This document shows, piece after piece, positions 9,817 through 19,081 of a stretch of DNA of 64,000 bases. The stretch is from contig CBDDLT010000004.1 of assembly GCA_965230755.1 (NCBI GenBank), positions 154,744-218,743 of the forward strand, written 5' to 3'. The notes below the pieces were generated by a model. It had not been told where the DNA came from and did no database searches. It was given only the letters and a program-made list of their open reading frames with translations. Both the position numbers and the translations under genes were made by a program. This DNA comes from DATFJT01 sp965230755. GTDB lineage: Bacteria; Bacteroidota; Bacteroidia; Chitinophagales; Saprospiraceae. Numbering within the stretch: position 1 is the stretch's first letter; the number at the start of each line of letters is the position of its first letter.

Positions 9817-11221
9817 TTCACTGGAGTTTATACTTTTCTTACCTATCGTTTTTGGCCTTTACTGGATGCTGAAAGATAGACTGAAGGAACAAAATGTACT
9901 CCTACTACTCGCTTCCTATTTCTTCTATGGCTGGTGGGACTGGCGCTTTCTAATACTGATTTTTATCAGTTCAATTGTTGACTTTAACCTGGGTCAGCGA
10001 ATTCAGCATTGTCACGATCAGGGGAAGGAACGCAGTGCAAAGAATTGGATGTTTTTGAGTCTTGCTTTAAACCTAGGCCTTCTTGGCTTTTTTAAATATT
10101 ACAATTTCTTTATTCAGTCCTTTATCTCTGCCTTTTCGGTTCTGGGTATACCTCTTCATCTGGAGACATTAAGCATCATACTGCCAGTTGGTATTAGTTT
10201 TTATACTTTCCAAACCTTGAGTTATACCATCGATATTTATAGGAAGAGAATGAAACCCACCAATGACTGGGTGATCTTCTTTACCTTCGTCGCTTTCTTT
10301 CCTCAATTGGTAGCAGGACCCATAGAGCGTGCGTCCAAGATGATTCCGCAATTCCAAAAAAAGAAATTCTTTAAGTATGAAGAAGGGGTTGAAGGGATGA
10401 GATTTATTCTATATGGACTATTTAAAAAAATTGTAATTGCAGACTACTGTGCCCACCACACGAGTGACCTATTCAATAACTACGAAATGTACGGAGGCTC
10501 AGATCTCCTATTAGGGCTTTGGGTATTCTCGGTGGTATGGTTTTACGCAGACTTTAGCGCATACTCAGATATTGCTATTGGGGTAGCGAGATTGTTTGGA
10601 ATCAAGCTAACCAGAAACTTTGCCTACCCTTTGTTCTCCAGAAACATTGAAGAATTTTGGCAACGATGGCACATTACCATGTCCAAATGGTTTAGAGACT
10701 ATTTGTATCTGGGAATGTCTCGATCGAAATGGAAAGTGTTGGGAAAGGATATTCTAATTCTAATCATGTTCACGGCCATCGGTCTCTGGCATGGAGCAAA
10801 CTGGACTTTTATCTCATGGGGATTTTTCAATGGTGCTGCCTTTTTGTTTTTCTTACATCTTTTGAAGGGGAACAAGCGCTTGAGTCCCAAAGCAACGCTA
10901 AGAGAAATACCTAGAATATTCAGGGCAATATTTACCATAGGATTTATGCTTGTTTTCTTAATATCAAAAGATATGCCTTCGGCTTTTGGATACTTCTCCA
11001 ATATGTTTTCTTCAAGTCTTTTCTCCGTACCGGTGAAATGGAATTGCCTCTTCATCCCTTTTGCGATGCTGATATGGGAATGGAATCACAGGGATCATTG
11101 GCATAGCATCAAATTGGATCATTGGCCCAAATGGGGAAGAAGATGCCTGTATCTTTTTCTTCTCTTCTTAACCCTGCATTTCTATGGCATAGAAAATGAC
11201 TTTATCTACTATCAATTTTGA
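9806..11221 (+). CDS. MBOAT family O-acyltransferase (AlgI-like), copy 2
   Basis: A 471-residue polytopic protein that aligns along its whole length with copy 1 at 7438: the same N-terminal SFNSLEFILFLP start, the AGPIERASKM segment and the catalytic GLWHGANWTF His motif. The divergence is considerable in the loops and last third, so the duplication is not recent. It lies inside a run of overlapping genes and is followed 2 bp later by its SGNH-like partner. Two MBOAT-SGNH pairs side by side suggest two acylation sites or two acyl groups on the same glycan (inference). Confidence 0.9.
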   Translation: MSFNSLEFILFLPIVFGLYWMLKDRLKEQNVLLLLASYFFYGWWDWRFLILIFISSIVDFNLGQRIQHCHDQGKERSAKNWMFLSLALNLGLLGFFKYYNFFIQSFISAFSVLGIPLHLETLSIILPVGISFYTFQTLSYTIDIYRKRMKPTNDWVIFFTFVAFFPQLVAGPIERASKMIPQFQKKKFFKYEEGVEGMRFILYGLFKKIVIADYCAHHTSDLFNNYEMYGGSDLLLGLWVFSVVWFYADFSAYSDIAIGVARLFGIKLTRNFAYPLFSRNIEEFWQRWHITMSKWFRDYLYLGMSRSKWKVLGKDILILIMFTAIGLWHGANWTFISWGFFNGAAFLFFLHLLKGNKRLSPKATLREIPRIFRAIFTIGFMLVFLISKDMPSAFGYFSNMFSSSLFSVPVKWNCLFIPFAMLIWEWNHRDHWHSIKLDHWPKWGRRCLYLFLLFLTLHFYGIENDFIYYQF

Positions 11222-11223
11222 CC

Positions 11224-12159
11224 ATGAAGAAGTTTATTCGAAATACGGCATATATGATATTGATAGCTTGTTTTCTAGCTCTGGGCTTTTATTTTTTGAA
11301 TGCTTATCTCTTTGACCGTTATGGTGTCAGACTGAAGCCAGAAGAAACTTCTGTGGTTTGTGGCGCCTCGATCACCAGAAATGCAATCAATGATGGCTTG
11401 ATCCCAGGCCTGCGCAATCTCTCGATTGCCGGTCGATCTTACATGGACTTTTTCCTTAGCATTAAGAGAATTACCAGAGATAATCCTCAGGTTGAGACGG
11501 TAATTACGGACTTCACTTTACAATCTCTTCCTGGCTCCAGAGATTATTTTTTCTATCTCCCCAAGTTAGCTCCAAGATCATTTGAGAAAATTTACCCGTT
11601 GTTGGATAACGATCATCTAAACGATTATCCAGTCAATTACAAGGCATATATCAAATCTCTCTTCAGATATCAGTTAACTCCTAATGTGCAGTATATCAAA
11701 AATGCTCTTCACGACGTATTTCCTGAAACTTTTGATTACGAAATACCTTATGAGGGCATTTACACGGATAGAATTGAAAATGATTTGGATTCGATTCAAC
11801 TTGAAATAGGACTGAAAAAATATTTCTATCACAAGGGAGAGCTTCTGCCCTTTTCCTCGATAGATCTGAATTACCTCGATTCTATTGTTGATTTCACCAG
11901 AGCGAATGAATTAAACCTTGTTCTGTTTTCAGGTCCATTGCACACTAATGCCTTGAAAAGAGCCGAAGAAAGTTATTTAAACCAATACTCAAGCTTACTA
12001 AATGGGTATCTAGAAAATGAACATATCAAAGTATTAAGTTTTATTGATTATCCCCTTCCCGACTCCTGTTTTGCCAATCATAACCATCTCAATTATCACG
12101 GCGCCAAAATAATATCACAAAATGTCCGGGATTCTTTGGAACTATGGTATGGAAATTGA
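11224..12159 (+). CDS. SGNH-like membrane-anchored partner of MBOAT, copy 2
   Basis: The start is placed at the ATG at 11224, 2 bp after the MBOAT stop, which parallels copy 1 (ATG 3 bp after the stop); a TTG at 11218 is in frame but less likely. The 311-residue product has an N-terminal anchor (YMILIACFLALGFYFLNAYLF), a VCGASITRN block with the candidate nucleophile Ser, and a NHLNYHGAKII block with the candidate catalytic His. It is a diverged homologue of 8860-9816, sharing the AGRS, RDY and RDSLEL segments. It is the last gene of the run that starts at 5481; a 66-bp gap separates it from the ketosynthase gene. Confidence 0.72.
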   Translation: MKKFIRNTAYMILIACFLALGFYFLNAYLFDRYGVRLKPEETSVVCGASITRNAINDGLIPGLRNLSIAGRSYMDFFLSIKRITRDNPQVETVITDFTLQSLPGSRDYFFYLPKLAPRSFEKIYPLLDNDHLNDYPVNYKAYIKSLFRYQLTPNVQYIKNALHDVFPETFDYEIPYEGIYTDRIENDLDSIQLEIGLKKYFYHKGELLPFSSIDLNYLDSIVDFTRANELNLVLFSGPLHTNALKRAEESYLNQYSSLLNGYLENEHIKVLSFIDYPLPDSCFANHNHLNYHGAKIISQNVRDSLELWYGN

Positions 12160-12225
12160 AGTCTATATATTAAATCACTTCATATAGAAGTAAAAGACTA
12201 TATTGGTCAAAAATAATTTTTAGCC

Positions 12226-13503
12226 GTGTCGAATAGAAGAAGAGTAGTGGTAACAGGGATGGGTGTAGTGTCTCCTAATGCCGTTGGTTTATCCGATTTT
12301 AGCCAAGCACTCCGACAGGGCACTTCAGGTGTGGAATTTAATCCTGAACTGGAAGTACTGGGTTTTGGATGCCAGGTGAGTGGCATACCACCCATAGACT
12401 CCGAAACTTTAGAAGAAATTAAGAAGGAATATCGCTTGATCAAAGTGAGGAATCACGGACTGATCTACGGTGTAAAAGCTGGTGTAGAAGCCTGGCAAGA
12501 TGCCGGATTTGGTTTTAGCGATGCTGATAAAGAACCCCTTTGGGATACGGGATGTATTTTCGGTGCCGGAGCCCTGGGTGTCGATGCTTACGATTTTGGG
12601 GTACCCTTGGTGCGATCAGGAAATGTAAGAAAACTGGGAAGTAGACTGGTACTAGAGGCGATGAATAGTGCGACGTCCTCATACCTAACCAGTTTAATTG
12701 GATTTGGTAACATGGTAACTTCCAATTCATCAGCCTGTTGTACAGGTACGGAATCTGTGGTTATGGCTTACGACAGAATAGCGTCCGGCCAAGCGGAGTG
12801 CATGTTGGCTGGAAGTTGTGAGACGGACGGTCCCATTATATGGGGAGTTTTTGATTCTCTTCGGGTACTTACCAGAGCGTATAATGACAATGCTCAAATT
12901 GCCTCTCGGCCTATGTCTCAAACTGCTCGAGGATTCGTTCCTGGAGCTGGTGCAGGTGCACTGGTATTGGAAGAATATGAGCGGGCCAAAGCTCGAGGAG
13001 CAAAAATATACGCTGAGGTCTTGGCGGTTTATCAAAACTCGGGAGGACAAAGACAGGGAGGTTCTAAAACCGCTCCCAACGTTAGCGCTATAACTCGATG
13101 TATCAAAAAGGTTTTGCAGTTGGCTGAAGTCGAAGCAAAGGATATTGACTTAATCGGTGGACACCTCACTTCAACGATGGCAGATCCACTAGAAATAGAA
13201 GCCTGGACCAAGGCATTGGAATTGGACTTCGATGAATTTCCCATGATTAATTCTACAAAATCAATGATAGGACACTGTATCGGGGCCGCTGGATCTATAG
13301 AAACGGTTGCTACCTTATTACAGATGAATGAAAACTTCATCCACCCCAGCATTAACTGTTCCGATGTACACGAAAAAATTAAGGAATTGATACCCGAAAG
13401 TTCAATTCCGCAAGAGAGTATTGACAAAGAAATTAACTATGCTATCAAGGCCAATTTTGCTTTTGGTGATGTCAATACTTGCATTTTATTTAAAAGCATG
13501 TAA
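12226..13503 (+). CDS. Beta-ketoacyl-ACP synthase (KAS II/FabF-like)
   Basis: A 425-residue thiolase-fold enzyme starting with GTG (SNRRRVVVTGMGVVSPNAVG); no ATG lies in a better place. The catalytic triad of KAS enzymes is visible: Cys in SACCTGTES (about residue 170), His in GGHLTSTMADPLE and His in MIGHCIGAAGS. Condensing activity is therefore expected. The active-site contexts depart from housekeeping FabF (SACCTG, GGHLTST instead of the usual AHGTST), and it is followed by its own acyl carrier protein. That points to a specialised acyl chain, perhaps the donor for the MBOAT enzymes or for a lipid anchor, rather than bulk fatty acid synthesis (inference). Confidence 0.87.
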   Translation: MSNRRRVVVTGMGVVSPNAVGLSDFSQALRQGTSGVEFNPELEVLGFGCQVSGIPPIDSETLEEIKKEYRLIKVRNHGLIYGVKAGVEAWQDAGFGFSDADKEPLWDTGCIFGAGALGVDAYDFGVPLVRSGNVRKLGSRLVLEAMNSATSSYLTSLIGFGNMVTSNSSACCTGTESVVMAYDRIASGQAECMLAGSCETDGPIIWGVFDSLRVLTRAYNDNAQIASRPMSQTARGFVPGAGAGALVLEEYERAKARGAKIYAEVLAVYQNSGGQRQGGSKTAPNVSAITRCIKKVLQLAEVEAKDIDLIGGHLTSTMADPLEIEAWTKALELDFDEFPMINSTKSMIGHCIGAAGSIETVATLLQMNENFIHPSINCSDVHEKIKELIPESSIPQESIDKEINYAIKANFAFGDVNTCILFKSM

Positions 13504-13530
13504 TTTTGGTTTTTTAATATAATTTATAAC

Positions 13531-13776
13531 ATGAGTAACGATATATTTAACACCCTAAAAAGTATAATGGAGCCTTATGTTGAAGATGAATCCATTTTGG
13601 AAACACTTCAACCGGATTCAAACATTATGGAAAGCCTTAAGGTAGATTCTGTTGATCTTGTAGAGATTGTCCTTGATATCGAAGAGAAATTCAATATCCA
13701 AATCGAAGATCAACTTATTGAGAAGATGAGAACACCTCAGGACATTGTAAATGTCATTCAGGAAAAAATGGCTTAG
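13531..13776 (+). CDS. Acyl carrier protein
   Basis: An acidic 81-residue protein with the phosphopantetheine attachment motif DSVDLVEIVL; the modified residue is Ser40. The helix II region and the following EEKFNIQIED segment match type II ACPs. It starts 27 bp after the ketosynthase and surely works with it, carrying the growing acyl chain. The motif is DSVD rather than the DSLD of primary ACPs, which again suggests a dedicated pathway. Its stop overlaps by 4 bp the stop of the convergent glycosyltransferase gene. Confidence 0.9.
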   Translation: MSNDIFNTLKSIMEPYVEDESILETLQPDSNIMESLKVDSVDLVEIVLDIEEKFNIQIEDQLIEKMRTPQDIVNVIQEKMA

Positions 13777-14888
13777 TCCATTCCTTCCTCAGTTATTTCA
13801 ATAAATAATCTAATATACTGGTCGACGGTCTCTTTCAGCGGAAAGAGCCTTTTTTCTGTTGATTTCCAGCGCTGATCTTTAGCTTCTGACATGGCTTTGG
13901 AAAGTGAACGCGCATCTAGCTTTTCCATAGGAATGTATTGTCCGCTTATTGTTTCTTTCAAAGCTCCTTGTTGCGAAGAGATAAGCGGTATACCCATCGC
14001 AGCTGCTTCCACTCCTACGAAACCAAAGCCTTCACTATAAGAGGGAATAACGATACAAGAAGCCCTGCACATTTCTCTCTTCAACTCTTCGAATGGAAGA
14101 CTCGCAATGAGTTTGATGCGACTTCTATACTGAAGGTCTTCTATCTTTCTATTGATCCTTTGAGATAATCTCCGGGGATAATCCGGGATGATCATAGTTA
14201 TGGTTGAATCCTTTGATTGAGCCAAAAAATTATCCGCTGCGGCCAATAAGAAGTCTATGCCCTTGCTCACTCCAAGTCTTCCCAGGAACAAAGCATTAAA
14301 ACCTTCATTAGGAGGAACCCAGCTTCCATTCCATTCATCGTAATCAATGCCGTTGTATATCCGTGTTATATCAACCTTCGGTCTTCTCTTTTCTATTCGA
14401 CCCTTGCTAAAGTCGGATACAGTAACTATTCGATCATAGGGAAGAGATACTACCACCTGCTCGAAACTGTAATAGAGAATTCTCTGTAACACGGACAGAT
14501 ATGGTAAGCGAAACCACAACTTACCCCAATACTCATGAAAACTGATGCTCAATGGCTTCCTCGCTCTTCTGGCAGCCAGATAAGCCGGTATTCCAGCTGT
14601 ATAACTTGAAGTATGAATGATATCCGCCTGTTTGGCCAATTCCTTCGCTTTAGGAACTGCGGCATATACAAAAGCAAAGCGATTAGAACAATTGATCCTA
14701 TATATTTTTACTCCGTCCAAGTCTTCTTCGGTATCGAGCTCAGCGGAGTGCTGAGTAGTCAAAACAGTTACCTCGTGACCTGCCTGTACCAAACTTCTGG
14801 TCAAACTTAAAAATAGCGTTTCAGCGCCACCAACGTAGGGATGAAAATGTTCTAATACAAAGAGAATTTTTATCATTTCATGCACCAA
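13773..14888 (-). CDS. Glycosyltransferase, GT4 family
   Basis: A 371-residue GT-B enzyme. The N-terminal ILFVLEHFHPYVGGAE segment is the classical GT4 start, and the C-terminal EGFGFVGVE motif supplies the two donor-binding Glu residues. Two start codons are possible: ATG at 14888 (MVHE) or ATG at 14876 (MIKILFVL); the second begins exactly at the first strand and is my preference biologically. It reads towards the acyl carrier gene and lies 6 bp downstream of the DUF819 gene on the same strand. The acceptor and donor sugars cannot be told from sequence. Confidence 0.87.
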   Translation of the reverse strand: MVHEMIKILFVLEHFHPYVGGAETLFLSLTRSLVQAGHEVTVLTTQHSAELDTEEDLDGVKIYRINCSNRFAFVYAAVPKAKELAKQADIIHTSSYTAGIPAYLAARRARKPLSISFHEYWGKLWFRLPYLSVLQRILYYSFEQVVVSLPYDRIVTVSDFSKGRIEKRRPKVDITRIYNGIDYDEWNGSWVPPNEGFNALFLGRLGVSKGIDFLLAAADNFLAQSKDSTITMIIPDYPRRLSQRINRKIEDLQYRSRIKLIASLPFEELKREMCRASCIVIPSYSEGFGFVGVEAAAMGIPLISSQQGALKETISGQYIPMEKLDARSLSKAMSEAKDQRWKSTEKRLFPLKETVDQYIRLFIEITEEGMD

Positions 14889-14894
14889 ATCGCA

Positions 14895-16148
14895 TTAGAA
14901 AAGACCAGTACACCACTTCATCAACAGAGCACAGATAATGGCTCCATAGGTACCTAAAGCATAACCCAATACAGCCATCAAAACTCCAACTGCCGCCAAC
15001 GAGGGACTGAAAGCAGAAGCTACAATCGGCGCTGAAGCAGCACCTCCTATATTCGCCTGACTTCCCACTGCAACAAAGAAGAAAGGAGCTTTTATCAATT
15101 TAGCTACTACAAGTAGAATGATTACATGGATGATCATCCACACAAATCCAACCGCAAATAAACCAAGGTTTTCAAAGATCTCGAGGATGTTCATCTTCAT
15201 TCCAATGGTGGCCACAAGGATATATATAAAAACAGAACCCATTCTGGATGCACCTACCCCTTCCAGTTTTCGATACTTGGTAAAACTCAAGCTTAAGCCA
15301 ATGGTTGTTGCAATGACGATTAGCCAAAAGAAATGGGATAGCAGAGAATTGAGGTTGTAGGATTTAAGGGTTTCTGAAACACCCTCCAAGGCTCCCAAAA
15401 TCATATCGGATCCTAAATGTCCTAAAGATACTGCTCCAAATGCTATTCCGACCAATATAAAAACATCCTTTAAACTAGGGATGCGCTCTACACTTGCACG
15501 GTAATTGGCCATTGTATTCTTTAATTCGGTAATAGCAGAGTTATCTGCTTTCAAATAAGCATCTATTCTATCGCTAATACTGGCCCCATACAAAAGGAAT
15601 CCCATCCAAATGTTCGCGACGATGACGTCTACCACTATCATCGAAGCAAAAATAGTATCACCTACTTCGAATATTTCTTTCATCGCGGTCTGATTCGCTC
15701 CTCCTCCGATCCAGGATCCCGCAACAGTAGAAAGTCCCCTCCATACCTGCTCGATATCCGCATTGATCAAATCCGGAAAGACACTCATGACGACAAAGAG
15801 TGCAATTGGACCTCCTATGATAATCCCTATGGTAGCCGCAAAGAACATGATTATGGCTTTATAACCCAAGTTCATTATACCTTTAAAATCTATACTCAAA
15901 CACAACAAAACTAAACTCGCCGGAAGCAAGTATCTGGATGCCACATAGTATAAATTAGAGTCTTCCGTATCGATCAAGCCCAACGGCTCATGAAGCAAAG
16001 CGGGCACAAAATAACAGAGCAATAGAGCAGGTACGAACTTATAGAACTTAACCCAACCGGGATGCTTCGAGGAAGAGGTCTGAAAAATAATAGCCAAAAC
16101 GACCATTAAAATACCAAATGCAATAGTGTCTTTGTATAGTATATCCAT
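14895..16148 (-). CDS. DUF819 family membrane protein (YjcL-like)
   Basis: A 417-residue polytopic protein with about ten to twelve hydrophobic helices. The motif WIGGGANQTAMKEI matches the glycine-rich re-entrant element of DUF819/YjcL-type integral membrane proteins, which are thought to be transporters of unknown substrate. A second glycine/alanine-rich element (GSQANIGGAASAPIVASAF) sits in the C-terminal half, giving an inverted two-fold arrangement. It has no obvious link to glycan synthesis, and whether the downstream glycosyltransferase depends on its promoter is unknown. Confidence 0.82.
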   Translation of the reverse strand: MDILYKDTIAFGILMVVLAIIFQTSSSKHPGWVKFYKFVPALLLCYFVPALLHEPLGLIDTEDSNLYYVASRYLLPASLVLLCLSIDFKGIMNLGYKAIIMFFAATIGIIIGGPIALFVVMSVFPDLINADIEQVWRGLSTVAGSWIGGGANQTAMKEIFEVGDTIFASMIVVDVIVANIWMGFLLYGASISDRIDAYLKADNSAITELKNTMANYRASVERIPSLKDVFILVGIAFGAVSLGHLGSDMILGALEGVSETLKSYNLNSLLSHFFWLIVIATTIGLSLSFTKYRKLEGVGASRMGSVFIYILVATIGMKMNILEIFENLGLFAVGFVWMIIHVIILLVVAKLIKAPFFFVAVGSQANIGGAASAPIVASAFSPSLAAVGVLMAVLGYALGTYGAIICALLMKWCTGLF

Positions 16149-16379
16149 AGTGGAGATGTTAAATCTTCACTAAATTAAGAATTATGGGATGATTTTAGAA
16201 TTATGTTTATAGTCAAGAAGGATGGATTTTGGTGATCAGTGATTAATGGCTTCTAATCTGTTCTGGCAATCTACATCCGAATTGCACCTAAAACATGCAT
16301 CCCAAATCCTATCTCCAAAAAAACCAAAGACCAACAATCTTCAGCACTGAAAAAAATATCACCGATCACAAATCACTAA

Positions 16380-16400
16380 TAACTGATAACTGATAACTGA
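16380..16400. repeat. Short tandem repeat of AACTGAT in an intergenic gap
   Basis: Three head-to-tail copies of a 7-bp unit AACTGAT lie between the DUF819 gene and the 3' end of bamA. The 269-bp gap 16149-16417 also holds variants of GTGATCAGTGATTAATG (16230-16250) and, in roughly inverted orientation, ATCACCGATCACAAATCACTAAT (16359-16380). I see no gene in the gap. Such simple ACTGATA-type spacers are common next to gene ends in Bacteroidota, but their role is unknown. Confidence 0.6.
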
Positions 16401-16417
16401 CCACTAATAACAAATTT

Positions 16418-18922
16418 CTAATCCGGCTCGAATCCTAAGTAGAAATTAAAGGTTCCGTTCTGAAGACCGATATCCGGGATATTCTGATCGAGGCCCACAC
16501 CATAATCCAGACCCAAAAGACCAAACATCGGAAGGAATACTCTGGCACCAATACCGACGGATCTCTGGAAGTCAAAAGGAGTAAAGTCCTTAAATCTATC
16601 AAAGGTCTTAGCTCCCTCAGCAAAAGCCAGAACATATATCGTCGACTGTGGATTGGCACTTACAGGAAATCGCAGTTCCATATTCATCTTATTGATGATA
16701 GGAAGCGCTTCACCTTCGTTTAGGATTTGGTTCTGCTCATAACCTCTCAAAATGAAAATATCAGCTCCGACTACCCCATTGAAGTTTCCTCCTTGCTGCA
16801 AAGGATCCTTTTGAAGTATAAATCGCTCAAACGGCGAAATACCAATTTGCCTGTTATACGTACCTACAAAACCCATTTTAGTCGAGGTCTTCAACACCAA
16901 TTTTCCAACTAAAGTGGTATACCACTCAAAATCCAATCTCCACTTATGGTATTCCAACCATCGATATCTCGTCTGATCATCTACAACACTATAGTCATCG
17001 ATATTTCTAAACCATTTCGAATGCGGGAGCGTGAATTCCGAAGTCAAGGATATCAGAGATCCCTCTGTAGGAAATAATGGATTGTTAACTGAGTTTCTCG
17101 CTAACCTGACTGTAAAACTCTGGTTGTTAAAGTTCCCATCGGTCACGGGTTCTCCACGATTGTTAAAGAACAATCCTCGCTGCCATCCATCCAGCTTATA
17201 CGTCGTAAAGTTAAGGTTGGTCGAAATAATAAAGTTATCGTCCGGCCAACGCAATCTTGTCGACAATCCAACCGTAGTTCTGAATATTCTCAGTTTATTT
17301 GGATTCGTAGTACTTCCAGGGTTGAAGTCATTCAAGGTAGAAAAGGCTGCCACACTAAGTGAGGTAGGCTTTTTACCACCTAACCAAGGTTCTGTGAAAG
17401 AGAAATTCAAAGAGCGATAGAATTCTCCATTACTTTGACCTCTGATGGATAATCGCTGTCCATCTCCTTGTGGTACTGGCTGCCATGCCTCTTTACTAAG
17501 AATATTCCGAAGGCTAAAGTTGTTAAAACTCATACCTATGGTACCGATAACCTGGCCAGCACCCCATCCGGCGGATAGCTCCAATTGATCAGAAGATTTT
17601 TCCTCTAACTCATAGATAATATCCACCGTACCTTTTTCAGCATTAACCGGCGTATTAATTCCCAAACTCTCCGGATTAAAATATCCCAGGTTAACAATTT
17701 CTCTTTGTGATCTAATGATATCGGAACGACTAAACTTCTGAGAAGGTCTCGTTCTTAACTCTCTTCGAATGACATGCTCATGAGTCTTATCATTGCCCTT
17801 GATCTCTACACGGTCAATAGTGGCTTGCGGTCCTTCGAAAATCCTCATTTCAAGGTCTATCGTATCTTGTCGAATAGCTTTCTCAATGGGATCAATTCTA
17901 AAAAATAAATAACCATTATCTAGGTAGAGGGATGAAACATCTCTTCCATCCACCGCATTATAGGTCAATCTGGAATCCAATAGTTCCCTATTGTAAACAT
18001 CTCCTTTCTTAATACCAAGGATTCGGTCCAGGGCATTGTCCTCGTATATCGTGTTACCCTTCCATTCTATATCTCCAAAATAGTAGCGATTCCCCTCTTC
18101 GAAAAAGATATCTATGTTCAAAAGGCCCTTCTCGTCTCTCCATATACTATCGCCTAAAATTCGAGCATCTCTAAACCCATTGTTATTAGCAAAAAGTACA
18201 ACGGATTCCAGGTCTTCTTCATAATCGGCCGCAAGAAAAACAGACTTTTTAAGGAATGCCCTTTTCATCTTGGTATTCTTCATCTTCTTTCTCAGCTTCC
18301 TCTCAACTATCTCCTCATTTCCAATGAAGTTAATATTCTTGATCTTGACTTTATCGCCCTCGTCTATTTTAAATACCAGTCGAATATTATTCGCTCTGCT
18401 TTCATCTACTTTTTCTTCTATTTCGACACTGGCATCCAAGTATCCATTCTCCTTGAAAAAATCCTTAATGGCTTTGATGGCATTATTCTTATCATTTTCG
18501 GTTACAATGGATCCCTTAACCAAAAAGGGTTCGATGGCCGAATTCAAATCCTCGTGTTTTTGCTTCTTGACTCCTTCGAAACTATGTCTTGAATACCTGG
18601 ATCTCTCTTTGACAATTAAACGTAGAAAGATAGTTTCGCTCTCTATTCTATCTATGTGAAATTGTACATCTTCAAAAAGATGTAAATTATATAGTCTCTT
18701 AATCGCCCGTGGAATCTCTGCGCCAGGAACGCGAATAGTGCTTCCCAACTTCAGTCCGGAAATTGACCTCAACGCATTAGCATCAGAATACTGTGCACCC
18801 ACGACTTCTATTCCTCCGACTTCATAGGTCTTAGGGTTCTGATAGTCAAGGTCCAATCCATTCTGAGCTCCCAAATGGAAAAACGCGAAAAGCGATATAA
18901 CTAAACCAAGAATAAACTTCAT
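16418..18922 (-). CDS. bamA: Outer membrane protein assembly factor BamA
   Basis: The start is set at the ATG at 18922, which gives a clean signal peptide (MKFILGLVISLFAFFHLGAQ); in-frame upstream ATGs at 18943 and 18973 would add non-signal residues. The mature 815-residue protein has a string of POTRA domains (residues about 30-430, e.g. VGGIEVVGAQYSD, IKNINFIGNEEI, IDRVEIKGNDKT) and a C-terminal 16-strand-type barrel ending in aromatic-rich strands (FNFYLGFEPD). Within the barrel, the segment SIRGQSNGEFYRSLNFSFTE precedes the WLGGKKPTSLS strand typical of BamA. It is the essential core of the machinery that folds outer-membrane barrels. The neighbour uppS is on the same strand upstream, as often seen in Bacteroidota. 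Confidence 0.94.
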   Translation of the reverse strand: MKFILGLVISLFAFFHLGAQNGLDLDYQNPKTYEVGGIEVVGAQYSDANALRSISGLKLGSTIRVPGAEIPRAIKRLYNLHLFEDVQFHIDRIESETIFLRLIVKERSRYSRHSFEGVKKQKHEDLNSAIEPFLVKGSIVTENDKNNAIKAIKDFFKENGYLDASVEIEEKVDESRANNIRLVFKIDEGDKVKIKNINFIGNEEIVERKLRKKMKNTKMKRAFLKKSVFLAADYEEDLESVVLFANNNGFRDARILGDSIWRDEKGLLNIDIFFEEGNRYYFGDIEWKGNTIYEDNALDRILGIKKGDVYNRELLDSRLTYNAVDGRDVSSLYLDNGYLFFRIDPIEKAIRQDTIDLEMRIFEGPQATIDRVEIKGNDKTHEHVIRRELRTRPSQKFSRSDIIRSQREIVNLGYFNPESLGINTPVNAEKGTVDIIYELEEKSSDQLELSAGWGAGQVIGTIGMSFNNFSLRNILSKEAWQPVPQGDGQRLSIRGQSNGEFYRSLNFSFTEPWLGGKKPTSLSVAAFSTLNDFNPGSTTNPNKLRIFRTTVGLSTRLRWPDDNFIISTNLNFTTYKLDGWQRGLFFNNRGEPVTDGNFNNQSFTVRLARNSVNNPLFPTEGSLISLTSEFTLPHSKWFRNIDDYSVVDDQTRYRWLEYHKWRLDFEWYTTLVGKLVLKTSTKMGFVGTYNRQIGISPFERFILQKDPLQQGGNFNGVVGADIFILRGYEQNQILNEGEALPIINKMNMELRFPVSANPQSTIYVLAFAEGAKTFDRFKDFTPFDFQRSVGIGARVFLPMFGLLGLDYGVGLDQNIPDIGLQNGTFNFYLGFEPD

Positions 18923-18960
18923 CAATTTGTTTTTCAGTAACATCGATAGTAATAAGCGCG

Positions 18961-18990
18961 GAAAATTAGTCAAAATTCAGTTAATCTCAA
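18961..18990 (-). promoter_or_regulatory. Candidate promoter for bamA
   Basis: On the minus strand, TTG (18988-18990) is followed after 19 bases by TAATTTTC (18961-18968). The latter matches the Bacteroidota -7 element TAnnTTTG at 7 of 8 bases. It lies 38 bp before the chosen bamA start. Confidence 0.45.
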
Positions 18991-19081
18991 GACTTAAATC
19001 TTCTTCTTAACTTCACTTTAAGTTTCACGGCTTGAACAAAATCTCTAACGAACTAAGAAAGATCTAAATTGTAGACCCTAC

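Noticed and set aside
10699..11055. 118-codon minus-strand frame inside the second MBOAT gene
   Set aside because: Antisense shadow of a clearly coding gene with conserved motifs.
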